DNA of 64,000 nt, from contig JAIOJX010000025.1 in assembly GCA_022376925.1 (NCBI GenBank), positions 139,335,301 to 139,399,300 of the forward strand, in the 5' to 3' direction. The stretch comes from Tragulus kanchil. Taxonomy: Eukaryota; Chordata; Mammalia; Artiodactyla; Tragulidae. The notes beneath the pieces are model-generated. The model saw only the letters and a list, made by a program, of their open reading frames with translations. It had not been told where the DNA came from and searched no databases. The position numbers and the translations under genes are program-made. Of this stretch, positions 1 through 11,734 are shown piece after piece (positions within the stretch are counted from its first letter, which is position 1; the number at the start of each line of letters is the position of its first letter).

Positions 1-440
1 CACTTTTTATGATACATTCTAGATCCAGCCACCTCATTAGGGCTGATTCTTCTGCATTGCTCTTTACAGCTGTGTAGTATTCCATTGTATATATGTACCA
101 GGACTTTTGTATCCATTTGTTCGTGGATGGACATCTAGGTTGCTTCCACGTTCTAGCTATTGTATAGAGAGCTGCAATGAACATTGGGGTACAGGTGCTT
201 CTTTCAGATTTGATTTCATCAGGGTATAAGCCTAAGAGTGGGATTGCTGTGTCTATGTTGCTTCTATTTTTAGTTTTTTAAGAAATCTCCAGACTGTCTT
301 CCATAGCGGCTGTATCAATCTACATTCCCACCAGCATTGCAGGAGTGTCCCTTTTTCTCCGCACCCTCTCCAGCATTTATTGTCTGTCGATTTGTGGATG
401 ATGGCCATTCTGATGGGTGTGAGGTGATATCTCATTGTAG
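1..440 (-). mobile_element. L1 ORF2 3' end / 3' UTR fragment (antisense)
   Basis: On the - strand this encodes the extreme C-terminal part of L1 ORF2 ([20 protein letters not shown], then the Trp-rich end) with a frameshift or early stop, then 3' UTR. It is nearly identical to 1126-1565. It stops at 440, where GC-rich LTR-like sequence begins. Confidence 0.85.
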
Positions 441-985
441 TACAGCCCTTTACGCCTCCACCCACGCTTCTGGGGCCTTCCGCAGAAAGGAAGGCAGCGG
501 GATTGCCCCCGGCTGAACCGGGAGATCTTGGAGAGGGGCAAGTCCTGCTGCCCGCCACCCAGCCCCCAGGCCGGCAGGAGACAATCAGACACAACAGGGA
601 TTCCGTCAAAGCAGTTCCATTTTATTAGTGTAGATTCACAGCTTTTATAGGCAAGTGAAGGGGGTTTTGCACGGGACTTCCTATAGATTACACCAATCAA
701 GCTAAAGGTCAAGAAATCATCCACGAGCGCAGAAACCAGGGGAACCAATCAGAAATTTTGACCGTCACTTAACAATTTAGATCACGCCCTCATCTCTTCC
801 TGTAGGCACCATCTTAGCTCCAAACCGCAAACACGTGCTTAAGCTTCCTTAAACAATGTCCTTAAGCTTCCTTTCACGCCCACGTCCCTTCCTGAAGGTG
901 CCATCTTAGCTCCAAACTGAAACAATGTGCTTAAGCTTCCTTATACTTGCAAGGGTCCTCTTTCAATTCAGAGCCCCACACTGTT
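441..985 (-). mobile_element. LTR-like sequence of an endogenous retrovirus (antisense, solitary)
   Basis: Read on the - strand the block has a promoter-like AT-rich part, then an aataaaatgg polyadenylation signal (complement at 617-627), then a GC-rich U5-like end. This is the layout of a beta-type ERV LTR. There are no gag, pol or env sequences beside it. The terminal TG/CA positions are unclear, so the borders are approximate. Confidence 0.5.
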
Positions 986-1711
986 CCTTCCCCACAATGT
1001 CCTTATGTCCACTGCCCATGTCTGTCTTTCCGTCACTTCACTGCATGTGCCATCATCACCATCCTACTAGATTCCATATATATGTGTTAATGTATTATAT
1101 TTGTCCTTCTCATTCTGACTGACTTCACTTTTTATGATACATTCTAGATCCAGCCACCTCATTAGGGCTGATTCTTCTGCATTGCTCTTTACAGCTGTGT
1201 AGTATTCCATTGTATATATGTACCAGGACTTTTGTATCCATTTGTTCGTGGATGGACATCTAGGTTGCTTCCACGTTCTAGCTATTGTATAGAGAGCTGC
1301 AATGAACATTGGGGTACAGGTGCTTCTTTCAGATTTGATTTCATCAGGGTATAAGCCTAAGAGTGGGATTGCTGTGTCTATGTTGCTTCTATTTTTAGTT
1401 TTTTAAGAAATCTCCAGACTGTCTTCCATAGCGGCTGTATCAATCTACATTCCCACCAGCATTGCAGGAGTGTCCCTTTTTCTCCGCACCCTCTCCAGCA
1501 TTTATTGTCTGTCGATTTGTGGATGATGGCCATTCTGATGGGTGTGAGGTGATATCTCATTGTAGTTTTAATTTGCATTTCTCTAATAATAAGCGAGGTT
1601 GAGCATCATTTCATGTGCTTTTGGGCCATCTGTATGTCGTCGTTGGAGAGGTGTCTGTTTAGGTCCTTTTCCCATTTTTTGATTGGGTTGTTCATTTTTC
1701 CGGTGCTGAGT
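986..1711 (-). mobile_element. L1 ORF2 3' end and 3' UTR (antisense)
   Basis: The - strand carries L1 ORF2 C-terminal coding sequence from the NNPIKKWEK region to the ORF2 end (MFIAALYTIARTWKQPRCPS, HIYGI), then 3' UTR towards 986. Internal stops and frameshifts mark it as dead. It directly faces the sense L1 piece at 1817. Confidence 0.85.
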
Positions 1712-1816
1712 TGTCTGTCTTTCCGTCGCTTCACTGCATGTGCCATCGTCACCATCCTACTAGATTCCATATATATGTGTTAATATATTATATTAGTCCT
1801 TCTCTTTCTGACTTCA

Positions 1817-2380
1817 CAGTGAAGCGACGGAAAGACAAGATTGAGAATCCAGAGATAAAGCCACGCACCTATGGGTACCTGATTTTTGACAAAGGAGGCG
1901 AGCATATAAAATGGGACAAAGACAGCCTCTTCAACAAATGGTGCTGGGAAAATTGGACAGCTACATGCAAAAAAATGAAGTTGGATCATTCCCTGACACC
2001 ATGCACAAAGATCAACTCAAAATGGATTAAAGACCTCAATGTAGGACCAGAAACCATCAAACTCTTAGAGGAGAATATAGGCAAAACCCTCAAGGACATC
2101 AATCAAAGCAAGATCTTCTCTGACCCACCTACTAGAATAGCAGAACTGAAAAGAAAAATGAACATGTGGGACCTCATGAAACTTAAAAGCTTTTGTACAG
2201 CAAAAGAAATTACAGAGAAGCTGAACAGACACCCCACAGAATGGGAGAAAATCATAGCAAGTAAAACAACAGACAAAGAATTAATCTCCAAAATCTACAA
2301 GCAACTCAGACAACTCAGCACTGGAAAAACGAACAACCCAATCAAAAAATGGGAAAAGGTATATTTTTCAAAATGGTAAT
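1817..2380 (+). mobile_element. L1 ORF2 fragment in sense orientation (inverted 5' part)
   Basis: An open stretch encodes the L1 ORF2 segment from [20 protein letters not shown] to NNPIKKWEK (about 176 residues, no internal stop). It ends at the same ORF2 position where the neighbouring antisense piece begins, the arrangement expected of a 5'-inverted (twin-primed) L1 insertion. There is no reverse transcriptase core here. Confidence 0.85.
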
Positions 2381-2529
2381 ATTTTTCTCTTAAAAGTACT
2401 TTGGATGTAAGTAAGTAGCTTATTTAACCTATCAGCTATGATTCCCTGATAATTGTTCTGCATACTCAGGATTTCTTAGAAAATGAGAAAATGTAGTTTC
2501 TATAAGTTTTTAGAAAGTACATAATGTTT

Positions 2530-2705
2530 GGGACTTCCATGGTGGTCCAGTGGCTAGGAATCTCTGCTACCAATGCAGGGCCCCAGATCTGAACCGTCAT
2601 CAGGGAACTAGATCCCACATGCTACAACTAGGAATTCCCATGCTGCCACTGAAGGTCCTGCATGTCACAACTAAGATCTGATAAAGAAAAAAAAAAGAAA
2701 GAAAG
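2530..2705 (+). mobile_element. tRNA-Glu-derived SINE
   Basis: Starts gggacttccatggtggtcca (tRNA-Glu-like head) and ends in an A-rich tail; diverged. Confidence 0.85.
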
Positions 2706-3020
2706 TATGTAGTTCAGCTAGTAAAGAATCCACACAAAGCAGGAAAACCTACAAAGCAGGAAACCTTGGTTCAATTCCTGGGTCGGGAAGATCCCCTGGA
2801 GTAGAGATAGGCTACCACACTCCAGTATTCGGGCTTCCCTGGTAGCTCAGACAGTAAAGAATTCATCTGCAATATGGGAGAACTAAATTCAGTCCATAGG
2901 TTGGGAAGATGCCCTGAAGAAGGGAATAGCTACCCACTCCAGTATTCTTGCGTGGAGAATTCCATGACTTGTCCATGGATCAAAAAGAGTCAGACATGAC
3001 TGAGCAATGTTCACTTTCAA
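2706..3020 (+). mobile_element. Two adjacent Bov-tA SINEs
   Basis: Each unit has a tRNA-Glu-like head (agtaaagaatcc, gggcttccctggtagctcag) fused to a Bov-A body (ccactccagtattc). The second (2829-3020) ends with the diagnostic gagtcagacatgactgagca. Ruminant-specific. Confidence 0.88.
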
Positions 3021-3115
3021 CTTTCATGGTGTTAAAAAGTGTAGTATATGTTATTAGCTAGTAAGTCACTTTATGAGCATGGACTTGATGTCAAAAGAAA
3101 TAAGCTTCACATCTA

Positions 3116-3220
3116 GGGACTTCTCTGGTGGTCCAGTGGTCAAGATTCCATGCTTACAACACAGAGGGCACAGGTGCAGTCCTGCTTAGGAACTAAGATC
3201 CCACATGACAGGCGGTGAAG
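3116..3220 (+). mobile_element. tRNA-Glu-derived SINE fragment
   Basis: Head gggacttctctggtggtcca followed by a short body ending near gatcccacatgac. Confidence 0.8.
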
Positions 3221-3753
3221 TGGTGGTGGTGGAGTATAGGTTGATAACATTCACGTCTATTCTGAGTCAAAAAAATACAAGTGAACTATGCTTGACGTAA
3301 ACCTGGATTATGTACCTCTGTCAGATTGTGTCTCAATACTCTGGGGACACTGTTAGGTGAACACTGCCAATTTTTCCCCTTCATTTTTCTCTTTTCTAGA
3401 TTACTTGCAAACTAGCTTCTTCTCGAAACATTCTGTCTTCTGAGCACAATACAGGAATTTAGGTTTCATTTTTGTCCAGATCAATACACTTGATTTAATT
3501 TAGGTTTCATGGTGTTGATGCTGAATGCTTGGTTTCTCTGCATCAGTGCTGCATCAGTACCTTGGGAGGATTTAGCAAGCAGTTTGATAGTAGTAGTTCA
3601 AGGGTGGAGTTGCTTACAAGATTAGGGTGTGTGCAAGGCCTGCAAGTCTCTAATCTGATCTCAGGTAATCTTGAGAAGCCTCTCTGGTTTCTTTAATCTG
3701 GCCTCAGGTGATCTTCTCTGGTATGAAGAATGCTAACAGAATCCATTTATTTT

Positions 3754-3905
3754 TGGAGAAGGAAATGGCAACCCACTCCAGTTTTCTTTTCTTTCTCTTT
3801 TTTTTTTTTCCATTATTTTTGCCTGGAGAATCCCATGGACAGAGAAGCCCTGGAGGGCTACAGTCCATGGGGTCACAAAAGAGCGGGACATGACTGAGCA
3901 CACAC
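3754..3905 (+). mobile_element. Bov-A2-type SINE with internal T-rich insertion
   Basis: Contains ggaaatggcaacccactcca, cctggagaatcccatggaca and gctacagtccatggggtc, the Bov-A landmarks, split by a T-rich run at about 3784-3822. Confidence 0.85.
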
Positions 3906-6019
3906 GCACATCACATGAGTAATTAGAAACTGGTTTCAGCACACTCTGGTCACTGTTACCTCCTAGGAGATTAACATCAGTGCTACCCAGAGATGTCATT
4001 GTTTGTGTCTGTAAGTCTTTTCTGAGGGAATGTACTAAATTCTAAATGAAAAATTAAATATTTTAAAAACTAATGGCTTTGAAAAAAATGATATTTTTAT
4101 GTGTATTCCTTGAAGTGAAACCAGGTTGCACTCTTGTTTCCTGACCATCTCTCCTCTGTCTTTGCATCCACTCCCTTTCCTGATTGCCTTTTGGAATTCA
4201 GGGAAATTCATGGAAACTGAAACCTATTCCCTATAGACAAGAAACAGGGGGTTCAGAAAGGCTTCCAGGGCCAGGAGTTCCACTAGGTTCTGCTTGGTTT
4301 CACTACTGAAAGAGTCAGTAATACCCACTCACCGTGGCATAAAAATTATTTTTATCTAAAGGCATATGAGTGTGTAAAATATCTTATCTCCCTAAAAGCA
4401 AAATTTAGAACTCAGTTACCACAAATCCGTCTGCTCTAAGCCATCCCTGGAATCTACCAGGGATGTTTGACTCTTATCAGGATCAGAGACAAGTCTCCAG
4501 CCGATGTAAGCAGACATTGTCATAAGACAATCCTATCTCCCATCTGTTCTCCTGAGGCACATTATCTTTCCAAAATGAGTGTCCTTTCTTCCTCCCTTTC
4601 TCTTATTGAAACCTCATTCGTTTTCCCATTAGCGTCCTTTTCTCCTTCTCCTTCCCCTATTAAGATGATATATAAGCCCCAAATTCTAACTGGCTCTTGT
4701 ATCACATTTTTTCTGTTCACTGTCTATACACCTTAAAAAAATATGATGATTAAATGTTATCTTTTGCTAATCGGTCTTTGTCAGTTGAATTCAATCAAGA
4801 AAGAGAGAATAAATTTTTAAAAATTTTTAAAAAAGAAAAGAGTACAGGAAAAGTTTTTGTTATTGTTTTTTAAAGTATAGTTGATTTACAATGTTGTGTT
4901 AATTTTGCTATACAGCAAAGTGATTCAGTAAAAAAATTCCCCAAGGCTACAGTCCATGGGGTCACAAAAGAGCGGGACATGACTGAGCACACACGCACAT
5001 CACATGAGTAATTAGAAACTGGTTTCAGCACACTCTGGTCACTGTTACCTCCTAGGAGATTAACATCAGTGCTACCCAGAGATGTCATTGTTTGTGTCTG
5101 TAAGTCTTTTCTGAGGGAATGTACTAAATTCTAAATGAAAAATTAAATATTTTAAAAACTAATGGCTTTGAAAAAAATGATATTTTTATGTGTATTCCTT
5201 GAAGTGAAACCAGGTTGCACTCTTGTTTCCTGACCATCTCTCCTCTGTCTTTGCATCCACTCCCTTTCCTGATTGCCTTTTGGAATTCAGGGAAATTCAT
5301 GGAAACTGAAACCTATTCCCTATAGACAAGAAACAGGGGGTTCAGAAAGGCTTCCAGGGCCAGGAGTTCCACTAGGTTCTGCTTGGTTTCACTACTGAAA
5401 GAGTCAGTAATACCCACTCACCGTGGCATAAAAATTATTTTTATCTAAAGGCATATGAGTGTGTAAAATATCTTATCTCCCTAAAAGCAAAATTTAGAAC
5501 TCAGTTACCACAAATCCGTCTGCTCTAAGCCATCCCTGGAATCTACCAGGGATGTTTGACTCTTATCAGGATCAGAGACAAGTCTCCAGCCGATGTAAGC
5601 AGACATTGTCATAAGACAATCCTATCTCCCATCTGTTCTCCTGAGGCACATTATCTTTCCAAAATGAGTGTCCTTTCTTCCTCCCTTTCTCTTATTGAAA
5701 CCTCATTCGTTTTCCCATTAGCGTCCTTTTCTCCTTCTCCTTCCCCTATTAAGATGATATATAAGCCCCAAATTCTAACTGGCTCTTGTATCACATTTTT
5801 TCTGTTCACTGTCTATACACCTTAAAAAAATATGATGATTAAATGTTATCTTTTGCTAATCGGTCTTTGTCAGTTGAATTCAATCAAGAAAGAGAGAATA
5901 AATTTTTAAAAATTTTTAAAAAAGAAAAGAGTACAGGAAAAGTTTTTGTTATTGTTTTTTAAAGTATAGTTGATTTACAATGTTGTGTTAATTTTTGCTA
6001 TACAGCAAAGTGATTCAGT
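3856..6019 (+). repeat. Tandem duplication (about 1089 bp x 2)
   Basis: 3856-4929 is repeated at 4945-6019 almost base for base, with a few scrambled bases at the joint (aaaaaattccccaa at 4930-4943). Holds part of a Bov-A SINE, otherwise unclassified intergenic sequence, and the start of an L1 3' end. Confidence 0.9.
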
Positions 6020-6765
6020 TATAAATATATATATATTTAAATATTTTCCCCATTATGGTTTATCAGAGGATGTTGGATAAAGTTCCCTGTGCTATAAAGT
6101 AGGACCTTGCTGTTTATTAATTCTATGTGTAATAGCTTACATCTGCTAACCTCAATCTCCCACTGCATCCTTCCTCGCCAAACCCCTCCCCACTTAGCAA
6201 CTGCAAGTCTGTTCTGTATGTCTGTGAGCCTGTTTCTGTAGATAGGTTCATTCATGTCACATGTAACTGATATCGTATAGATTTTTTTTTTCCTGCCTCT
6301 AAGTCATCATTTCTTTTTCATCCATCTTTATTCTTTGGCCTTGTGTGGGCCTTCCGTTGCAGTGGCCTCTCTCGTTGCAGAGCACTGACTCTGGGTGCAT
6401 GTGCTCTAGAGCTCTGGCTCATAATTGGATACACCAGCCCAGCTGCTCCTCAGCACGTGGGCTCCTCCTGGGCCAGGGATGGAACTGGTGCCCCTTGCAC
6501 TTCAAGGTGGACTCTCTATCCACTTGACCACCAGGGAAGCACTGTATAGTATTTTTTTAATTTTCTCTTTCTGATTTGCTTCATTTAGTGTAATAATCTC
6601 TAGATCCATTCATGTTGCTGCAAATGACATTATTTTATTCTTTTTTTAGAGCGGAGTACTATTCCAATGTATATATGTACCACATATTCTTTATCCATTC
6701 ATCTGTCTGTGGACATTTAGGTTGTTTCCATGTCTTGGCTACTGTGAATAGTGCTGTTGTCATTC
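5945..6765 (-). mobile_element. L1 3' end (antisense) split by a SINE
   Basis: The + strand reads the antisense of an artiodactyl L1 3' UTR (tagttgatttacaatgttgt, then caaagtgattcagttata). It is interrupted at about 6305-6542 by a SINE and cut off at the duplication joint. The same start occurs in truncated form at 4862-4929. Confidence 0.85.
6308..6542 (-). mobile_element. tRNA-Glu SINE, variant subfamily (antisense)
   Basis: Antisense head ccaccagggaagca at the right end; body with the variant's ctctgggtgcatgtgctcta and tctttggcc 3' landmarks. Inserted in the L1. Confidence 0.85.
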
Positions 6766-7062
6766 TCCCCTATTAAGTTTTTTGAGTGTCCTTTCTTCCT
6801 CCCTTTCTCTTATTGAAACCTCATTCGTTTTCCCATTAGCGTCCTTTTCTCCTTCTCCTTCCCCTATTAAGATGATATATAAGCCCCAAATTCTAACTGG
6901 CTCTTGTATCACATTTTTTCTGTTCACTGTCTATACACCTTAAAAAAATATGATGATTAAATGTTATCTTTTGCTAATCGGTCTTTGTCAGTTGAATTCA
7001 ATCAAGAAAGAGAGAATAAATTTTTAAAAATTTTTAAAAAAGAAAAGAGTACAGGAAAAGTT

Positions 7063-8110
7063 TTTGTTATTGTTTTTTAAAGTATAGTTGATTTACAATG
7101 TTGTGTTAATTTTTGCTATACAGCAAAGTGATTCAGTTATAAATATATATATATTTAAATATTTTCCCCATTATGGTTTATCAGAGGATGTTGGATAAAG
7201 TTCCCTGTGCTATAAAGTAGGACCTTGCTGTTTATTAATTCTATGTGTAATAGCTTACATCTGCTAACCTCAATCTCCCACTGCATCCTTCCTCGCCAAA
7301 CCCCTCCCCACTTAGCAACTGCAAGTCTGTTCTGTATGTCTGTGAGCCTGTTTCTGTAGATAGGTTCATTCATGTCACATGTAACTGATATCGTATAGAT
7401 TTTTTTTTTCCTGCCTCTAAGTCATCATTTCTTTTTCATCCATCTTTATTCTTTGGCCTTGTGTGGGCCTTCCGTTGCAGTGGCCTCTCTCGTTGCAGAG
7501 CACTGACTCTGGGTGCATGTGCTCTAGAGCTCTGGCTCATAATTGGATACACCAGCCCAGCTGCTCCTCAGCACGTGGGCTCCTCCTGGGCCAGGGATGG
7601 AACTGGTGCCCCTTGCACTTCAAGGTGGACTCTCTATCCACTTGACCACCAGGGAAGCACTGTATAGTATTTTTTTAATTTTCTCTTTCTGATTTGCTTC
7701 ATTTAGTGTAATAATCTCTAGATCCATTCATGTTGCTGCAAATGACATTATTTTATTCTTTTTTTAGAGCGGAGTACTATTCCAATGTATATATGTACCA
7801 CATATTCTTTATCCATTCATCTGTCTGTGGACATTTAGGTTGTTTCCATGTCTTGGCTACTGTGAATAGTGCTGTTGTGAGTACATCACAGGTCCATGTA
7901 TCTTCAAAAAGAGGAGCTCCTCCTCTAGAGGAGCTAAAAGAGGAGCTCAGACAGAATATATCTAGACAAAACTCTTTTGGAATTAGAGTTTTGTCTGGAT
8001 ATGTGCCCAGGGGTGGGATTGCTGGGCCATATGGTAATTCTATTCTTAGTTTTCTGAGGAACTTCCATACTGTTCTCCATATTGGCTGCACCAACTAACT
8101 TTCTCACTAA
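7063..8110 (-). mobile_element. L1 3' end (antisense), second copy, continuing further
   Basis: Same L1 as at 5945 in the duplicated block, including the SINE at 7426-7660. It continues uncut to about 8110 with the ORF2 C-terminal end on the - strand (ELPYGPAIPPLGTYPDKTLI region, degenerate). Short palindromes at 7910-8000 look like a local rearrangement. Confidence 0.85.
7426..7660 (-). mobile_element. tRNA-Glu SINE, variant subfamily (duplicate copy)
   Basis: Same SINE as 6308-6542, 1118 bp downstream. Confidence 0.85.
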
Positions 8111-8290
8111 CACTGTAGGAGGGTTCCATAGGAAAAGTTTTAACTCCTGGGCACTTTACTCCATTGTATAAATGTATTAAAATTTGTTTATCCCTTCATC
8201 AGTCTGTGGACGCTGATCTCTAGGATTTTTTGCACAGCATTTGTTTTCAGTTCTCCTCAGTTAGTACCTGGATACCTAGATTATATTCTT

Positions 8291-8655
8291 TATTTTTTTT
8301 AAATTTTATTTATTTATTTATTTATTTTTGGCTATTCTGGATTTTCATTTCTGTTGCAAGCTCTTCTCTAGTTTTAGGGAGTGGGAGCTACTCTCTAGTT
8401 AAGGTGAGCAGGCTTCTTGTTGTGGTGACTTCTCTTGTTGTGGAACTCGGGCTCTAGGGCACATGGGCTTCAATAGTTGTGGCACATGGACTCAACAGTG
8501 GCGGCCCTGAGGCTCTAGAGCACAGGCTCCATAGTTGTGGCTCATGGGCTTAGTTGCTCCACAGCATGTGGGATCTTCCAGATCAGGGATTGAACCCCTT
8601 TCTCCTGAATTGACAGGCTAACTCGTCACCACTGAGCTACCAGGGAAGCCCAGGA
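8291..8655 (-). mobile_element. Full-length tRNA-Glu SINE, ART2A/CHR-2-like (antisense)
   Basis: Reads from a T-rich tail (tttatttatttatttattttt) through the long body (gttgctccacagcatgtggg) to the antisense head ccagggaagccc. Longer than the variant type nearby. Confidence 0.88.
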
Positions 8656-8797
8656 GAGGCTTAATATCCTCATGAACATCCTATATATTTTTTTTTCCTG
8701 CTAGTTTACAGCCAAAACCTGGTGTCTGGTGGCTCAGCAACCTGGTCTGGTGTCCCTGAAGTTATATAGGCTGTGAGCTTCTTTTTTTCTTTCTTTT

Positions 8798-9045
8798 GGC
8801 CACTTTTATTGATCCTTCATTCATTTGTCTTTGTTCTTTGGCTCCTGTGGGCCTCCCATCGCAGCGGCCCCTCTTGCTGCAGAGCACCGGCTCTGGGCAC
8901 ATGCGCTCCAGAGCTCCGGCTCGGTAATTGGACACATCGGTTCAGCCACTCTGCGGCACGTGGGATCTTCCCAGGCCAGGGATTGAACCGGTGCCCCTTG
9001 CACTGCAAGGCGGTGTCCTTACCCGCTGGACCACCAGGGAAGCCC
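8798..9045 (-). mobile_element. tRNA-Glu SINE, variant subfamily (antisense)
   Basis: Ends with ccaccagggaagccc and carries tctttgttctttggc and the ggccacttttattg 3' signature. Close to the variant consensus. Confidence 0.9.
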
Positions 9046-9479
9046 AGCTTCTTTCTTTTGAGATGCAGAATCCTACAAGAGAGTGTAGAGGGAGAAGAAT
9101 GCCAGGTGCAGAGTATAATTTGAATGGCGTCAGACAGTAATTAGTTTGTGAAGGACCAGTGCAGCTCCAAGCGTTTGTTAGTTTTGTTAGGTTGGGAGTT
9201 AGACATGAGCAACAGAGGGAGGCCTGGAAGAAAGGGATGGAAGCTGATCTCTTTCTTTCTTTTCTAAGATGCAAGCTGGTTTCTAAACTCCTCAGACACA
9301 CCCAGGAGAGCTCACAGATATGCTACAAAATAACCACAAAGACTTGCCAACTTCTGCACATGAGCCCTAGGCACACAGCAGATATAAAAGAAGCACATGG
9401 GCTTCTTCAAGTAACCACAGGCAGTTAGGAGCCCTGTAAAGGGTAAAGAACAGTATACATCTAATCATAACAGACAGAA

Positions 9480-9800
9480 TTCTGAACATAAACAACACAG
9501 CCGGCTGCTATATAACATACTTATCAATTGGCTTTAAGCGTATGCCTCATTTGCATTCCCTTTCATTGATGGGTGGTGGGTACCAGTCCTGTGTTGCACA
9601 CACCATAACCAAGAGGAGGAGACTGAAAGTATGAAAGGGGGAAGCCAAAACGTATCAAAAAGGAAGGCAGCTGGACTCCTTTGAGATCAGCTTGTTCCCG
9701 TGTCTTGGGAGTGTTTGTCTAATAAAAGCTCTGCCTGCTTGAGCTGAACTGAGCTGTAACTTGTTGGTTATTCTACACCTTTTGGTCCGTCACTGAAAGT
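9480..9800 (+). mobile_element. Possible LTR remnant
   Basis: The block resembles an LTR R/U5: aataaaagctctgcctgctt near 9721 is followed by a T-rich stretch. No flanking viral genes or clear TG/CA ends are seen. Weak call. Confidence 0.35.
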
Positions 9801-10470
9801 TTTTGTTGTGATGAGACAAGAGCTGAAGAAGAGCAATTAGCTGCCCTGACACTAGTAACAACTACAAAGTAACTAGGATTATTGAACCCTTGCAGGCAAG
9901 TTTGGCTGGTAGGTGCCAAAGGATATTTACTCTTTTCTGTTTTGCTGCAACGATTCTAGTAAGGAAAGATAAACAATAAAATGGTAAATAAATAAAATAC
10001 AAGGCGTGTTTGTTAGCGATAAGTGCTAACAGCAGGAAAGGACAGTAGGACTGGGTGCAGAGGGGAGGAGCTGTAATTCTAAAGAGTGTGGTTGCTGAGA
10101 AGATCCCGTCTGACCCAGGACGGGAGGGAATGCACAGCACGGACAGAGAAGAAAGCCTTTCAGAAAAACAGCAGGTTCAAGGAGCCAGAGTGCAGGGAGT
10201 TCAGAGTCGAGGGGAAGAAGATCAAGGGGAGCGTTGTGCAGAATGTGGTCTGGGCTTCCTGAGAAGCAGGAGGAGTCTGGGTCCCTCCGGGGCTCCCTGG
10301 CTCACCTCCTTCCCTTCTTTCAGCATTTAGGTACTGTCATGGATAAGACACCGAGTTTTGGTTACTAGAACCAGAATAAGATGTCAGGCCGAGCTGGCAG
10401 CAAGGGAAGATAAAATTGCCATCCACAGCACTAGACCAGGCCTTAAATCTGTCTTCAGACACCATCAGTC
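9801..10470. other. Intergenic, no recognised feature
   Basis: Mixed sequence with short open frames that look like chance. No gene, RNA or clear repeat recognised. The neighbouring stretch 9046-9479 is likewise unassigned. Confidence 0.5.
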
Positions 10471-10473
10471 TGC

Positions 10474-10583
10474 TTTTTCCTTTCTGGCTGTGCCACACAG
10501 CTAGTTAGATCTTGGTTCCCTCACCAGGGGTCAAATCGGAATCCCCTCTGGAGCCTTAACCAGTGGACTGCCAGGGAAGTCTC
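10474..10583 (-). mobile_element. tRNA-Glu SINE fragment (antisense)
   Basis: Antisense head near actgccagggaagtct, body with cttggttccctcaccagggg. Confidence 0.8.
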
Positions 10584-10772
10584 CAGACACCAACAGTCCT
10601 GAAGCCAGTGTGGCTCAGGGCCACAGAGAGCAAAAGAAGCTGTGGAGAAGAAACTAGGACTCTTAGGGATGGTGAACCGGAAAAAAAAAAATAAATAAAA
10701 AACCCATATATGTCATTGTCGTAGGAAATACTTGCACTAGATTCAAAATTTATCAGAATAAAAAGTACTTTA

Positions 10773-10895
10773 GAGACTTCTCGGGTGATCCAGAGGTTAG
10801 GTCTCCCAGTTTCCAACACAAGGAGTGTGGGTTTGATCCCTGGTCAGGGAGCTAAGATCTTCTTACATGGTGCAAGTTGCAGTCAAAAAAAATCT
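10773..10895 (+). mobile_element. tRNA-Glu SINE fragment
   Basis: agacttctcgggtgatccag head, B-box-like gggtttgatccctggtcagg, A-rich tail. Confidence 0.8.
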
Positions 10896-11454
10896 TTAAA
10901 AACCAGAACTCAGTCACAGTTCAAAGTCTTTATTTTGCAAAAGATCTTAAGTTTTGAATGCAGCAAAGTAAAATAAAATTTCCTGAAAAGCAATTATTAG
11001 TTCATAGAACTAGCTTCCCCGAAGGAGAGTTCCTATTGATTTCTAACTTGGCCTGAATTTGACCTGTGCCCTTCATGTCCTGATGATTTGGGTCACTCTG
11101 AATATGACATCTCTGGAACAAGGGCCTCTGCTCATTTTAAATGAATGCAGCTGTCGATTGCCATTCATTTATTTGCATTACAATTTGGGGGAATAAATTC
11201 CCAATTAATAAAACATTTTCAGTAAGCCATTGGACTGAGGAAATGAAGGACATTTATCTAGTAAGCTTAAAAATAAATGTTTCATTTTTGTCTTTTTTGG
11301 ACATGAAAAAGGAAAAAAAGGTTTTGAGGGCTTTGACCGAGGCCAGAGTTGTTCCCGGTGCTAACAGCGTATAAAAAAATCCATGCAACCTCAAATTAAA
11401 TTTTAGTTAGAAAAATTTTCTTTTGAAAAACTGGGTAAATGTAGAGAAGTTTAG

Positions 11455-11563
11455 GGAATTCCCTGACTGTCCAGTGGTTAGGATCTGGCACTTTCACTGC
11501 CAGGGGCTGGGTTTGATCCCTAGGAGGTCTGCAAGCTGCATAGAGTGGCAAAAAAAAAAAAAG
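11455..11563 (+). mobile_element. tRNA-Glu SINE fragment
   Basis: gaattccctgactgtccagt head, gggtttgatcccta B box and an A12 tail. Confidence 0.82.
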
Positions 11564-11734
11564 TTTGTACCGGGCACACAATGACTTTTTTTCTTTCTTT
11601 CCTTAATTTCCACTCCCCCACCCCCAACCTTTTCTCTCTTTCAACCATTTCCTTCTGCATTTCTTTCTTTGGAAATCAATGAAAATGAATGTGTCTTAGG
11701 TTTGATTCACAGGGAGAGTTTGCTGTTGAACAGC

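Larger units (their letters stand above)
5666..7878 (+). repeat. Tandem duplication (about 1118 bp x 2), overlapping the previous one
   Basis: 5666-6759 is repeated at 6784-7878. The first 350 bases are therefore present three times (from about 4577, 5666 and 6784). Confidence 0.9.

Noticed and set aside
253..748. Two ORFs spanning the L1/LTR joint
   Set aside because: They are chance fusions of an L1 ORF2 tail with antisense LTR sequence.
4467..4736. 89-codon ORF repeated at 5556
   Set aside because: Identical copies stem from the 1089-bp duplication; no domain, low coding quality and no other support.
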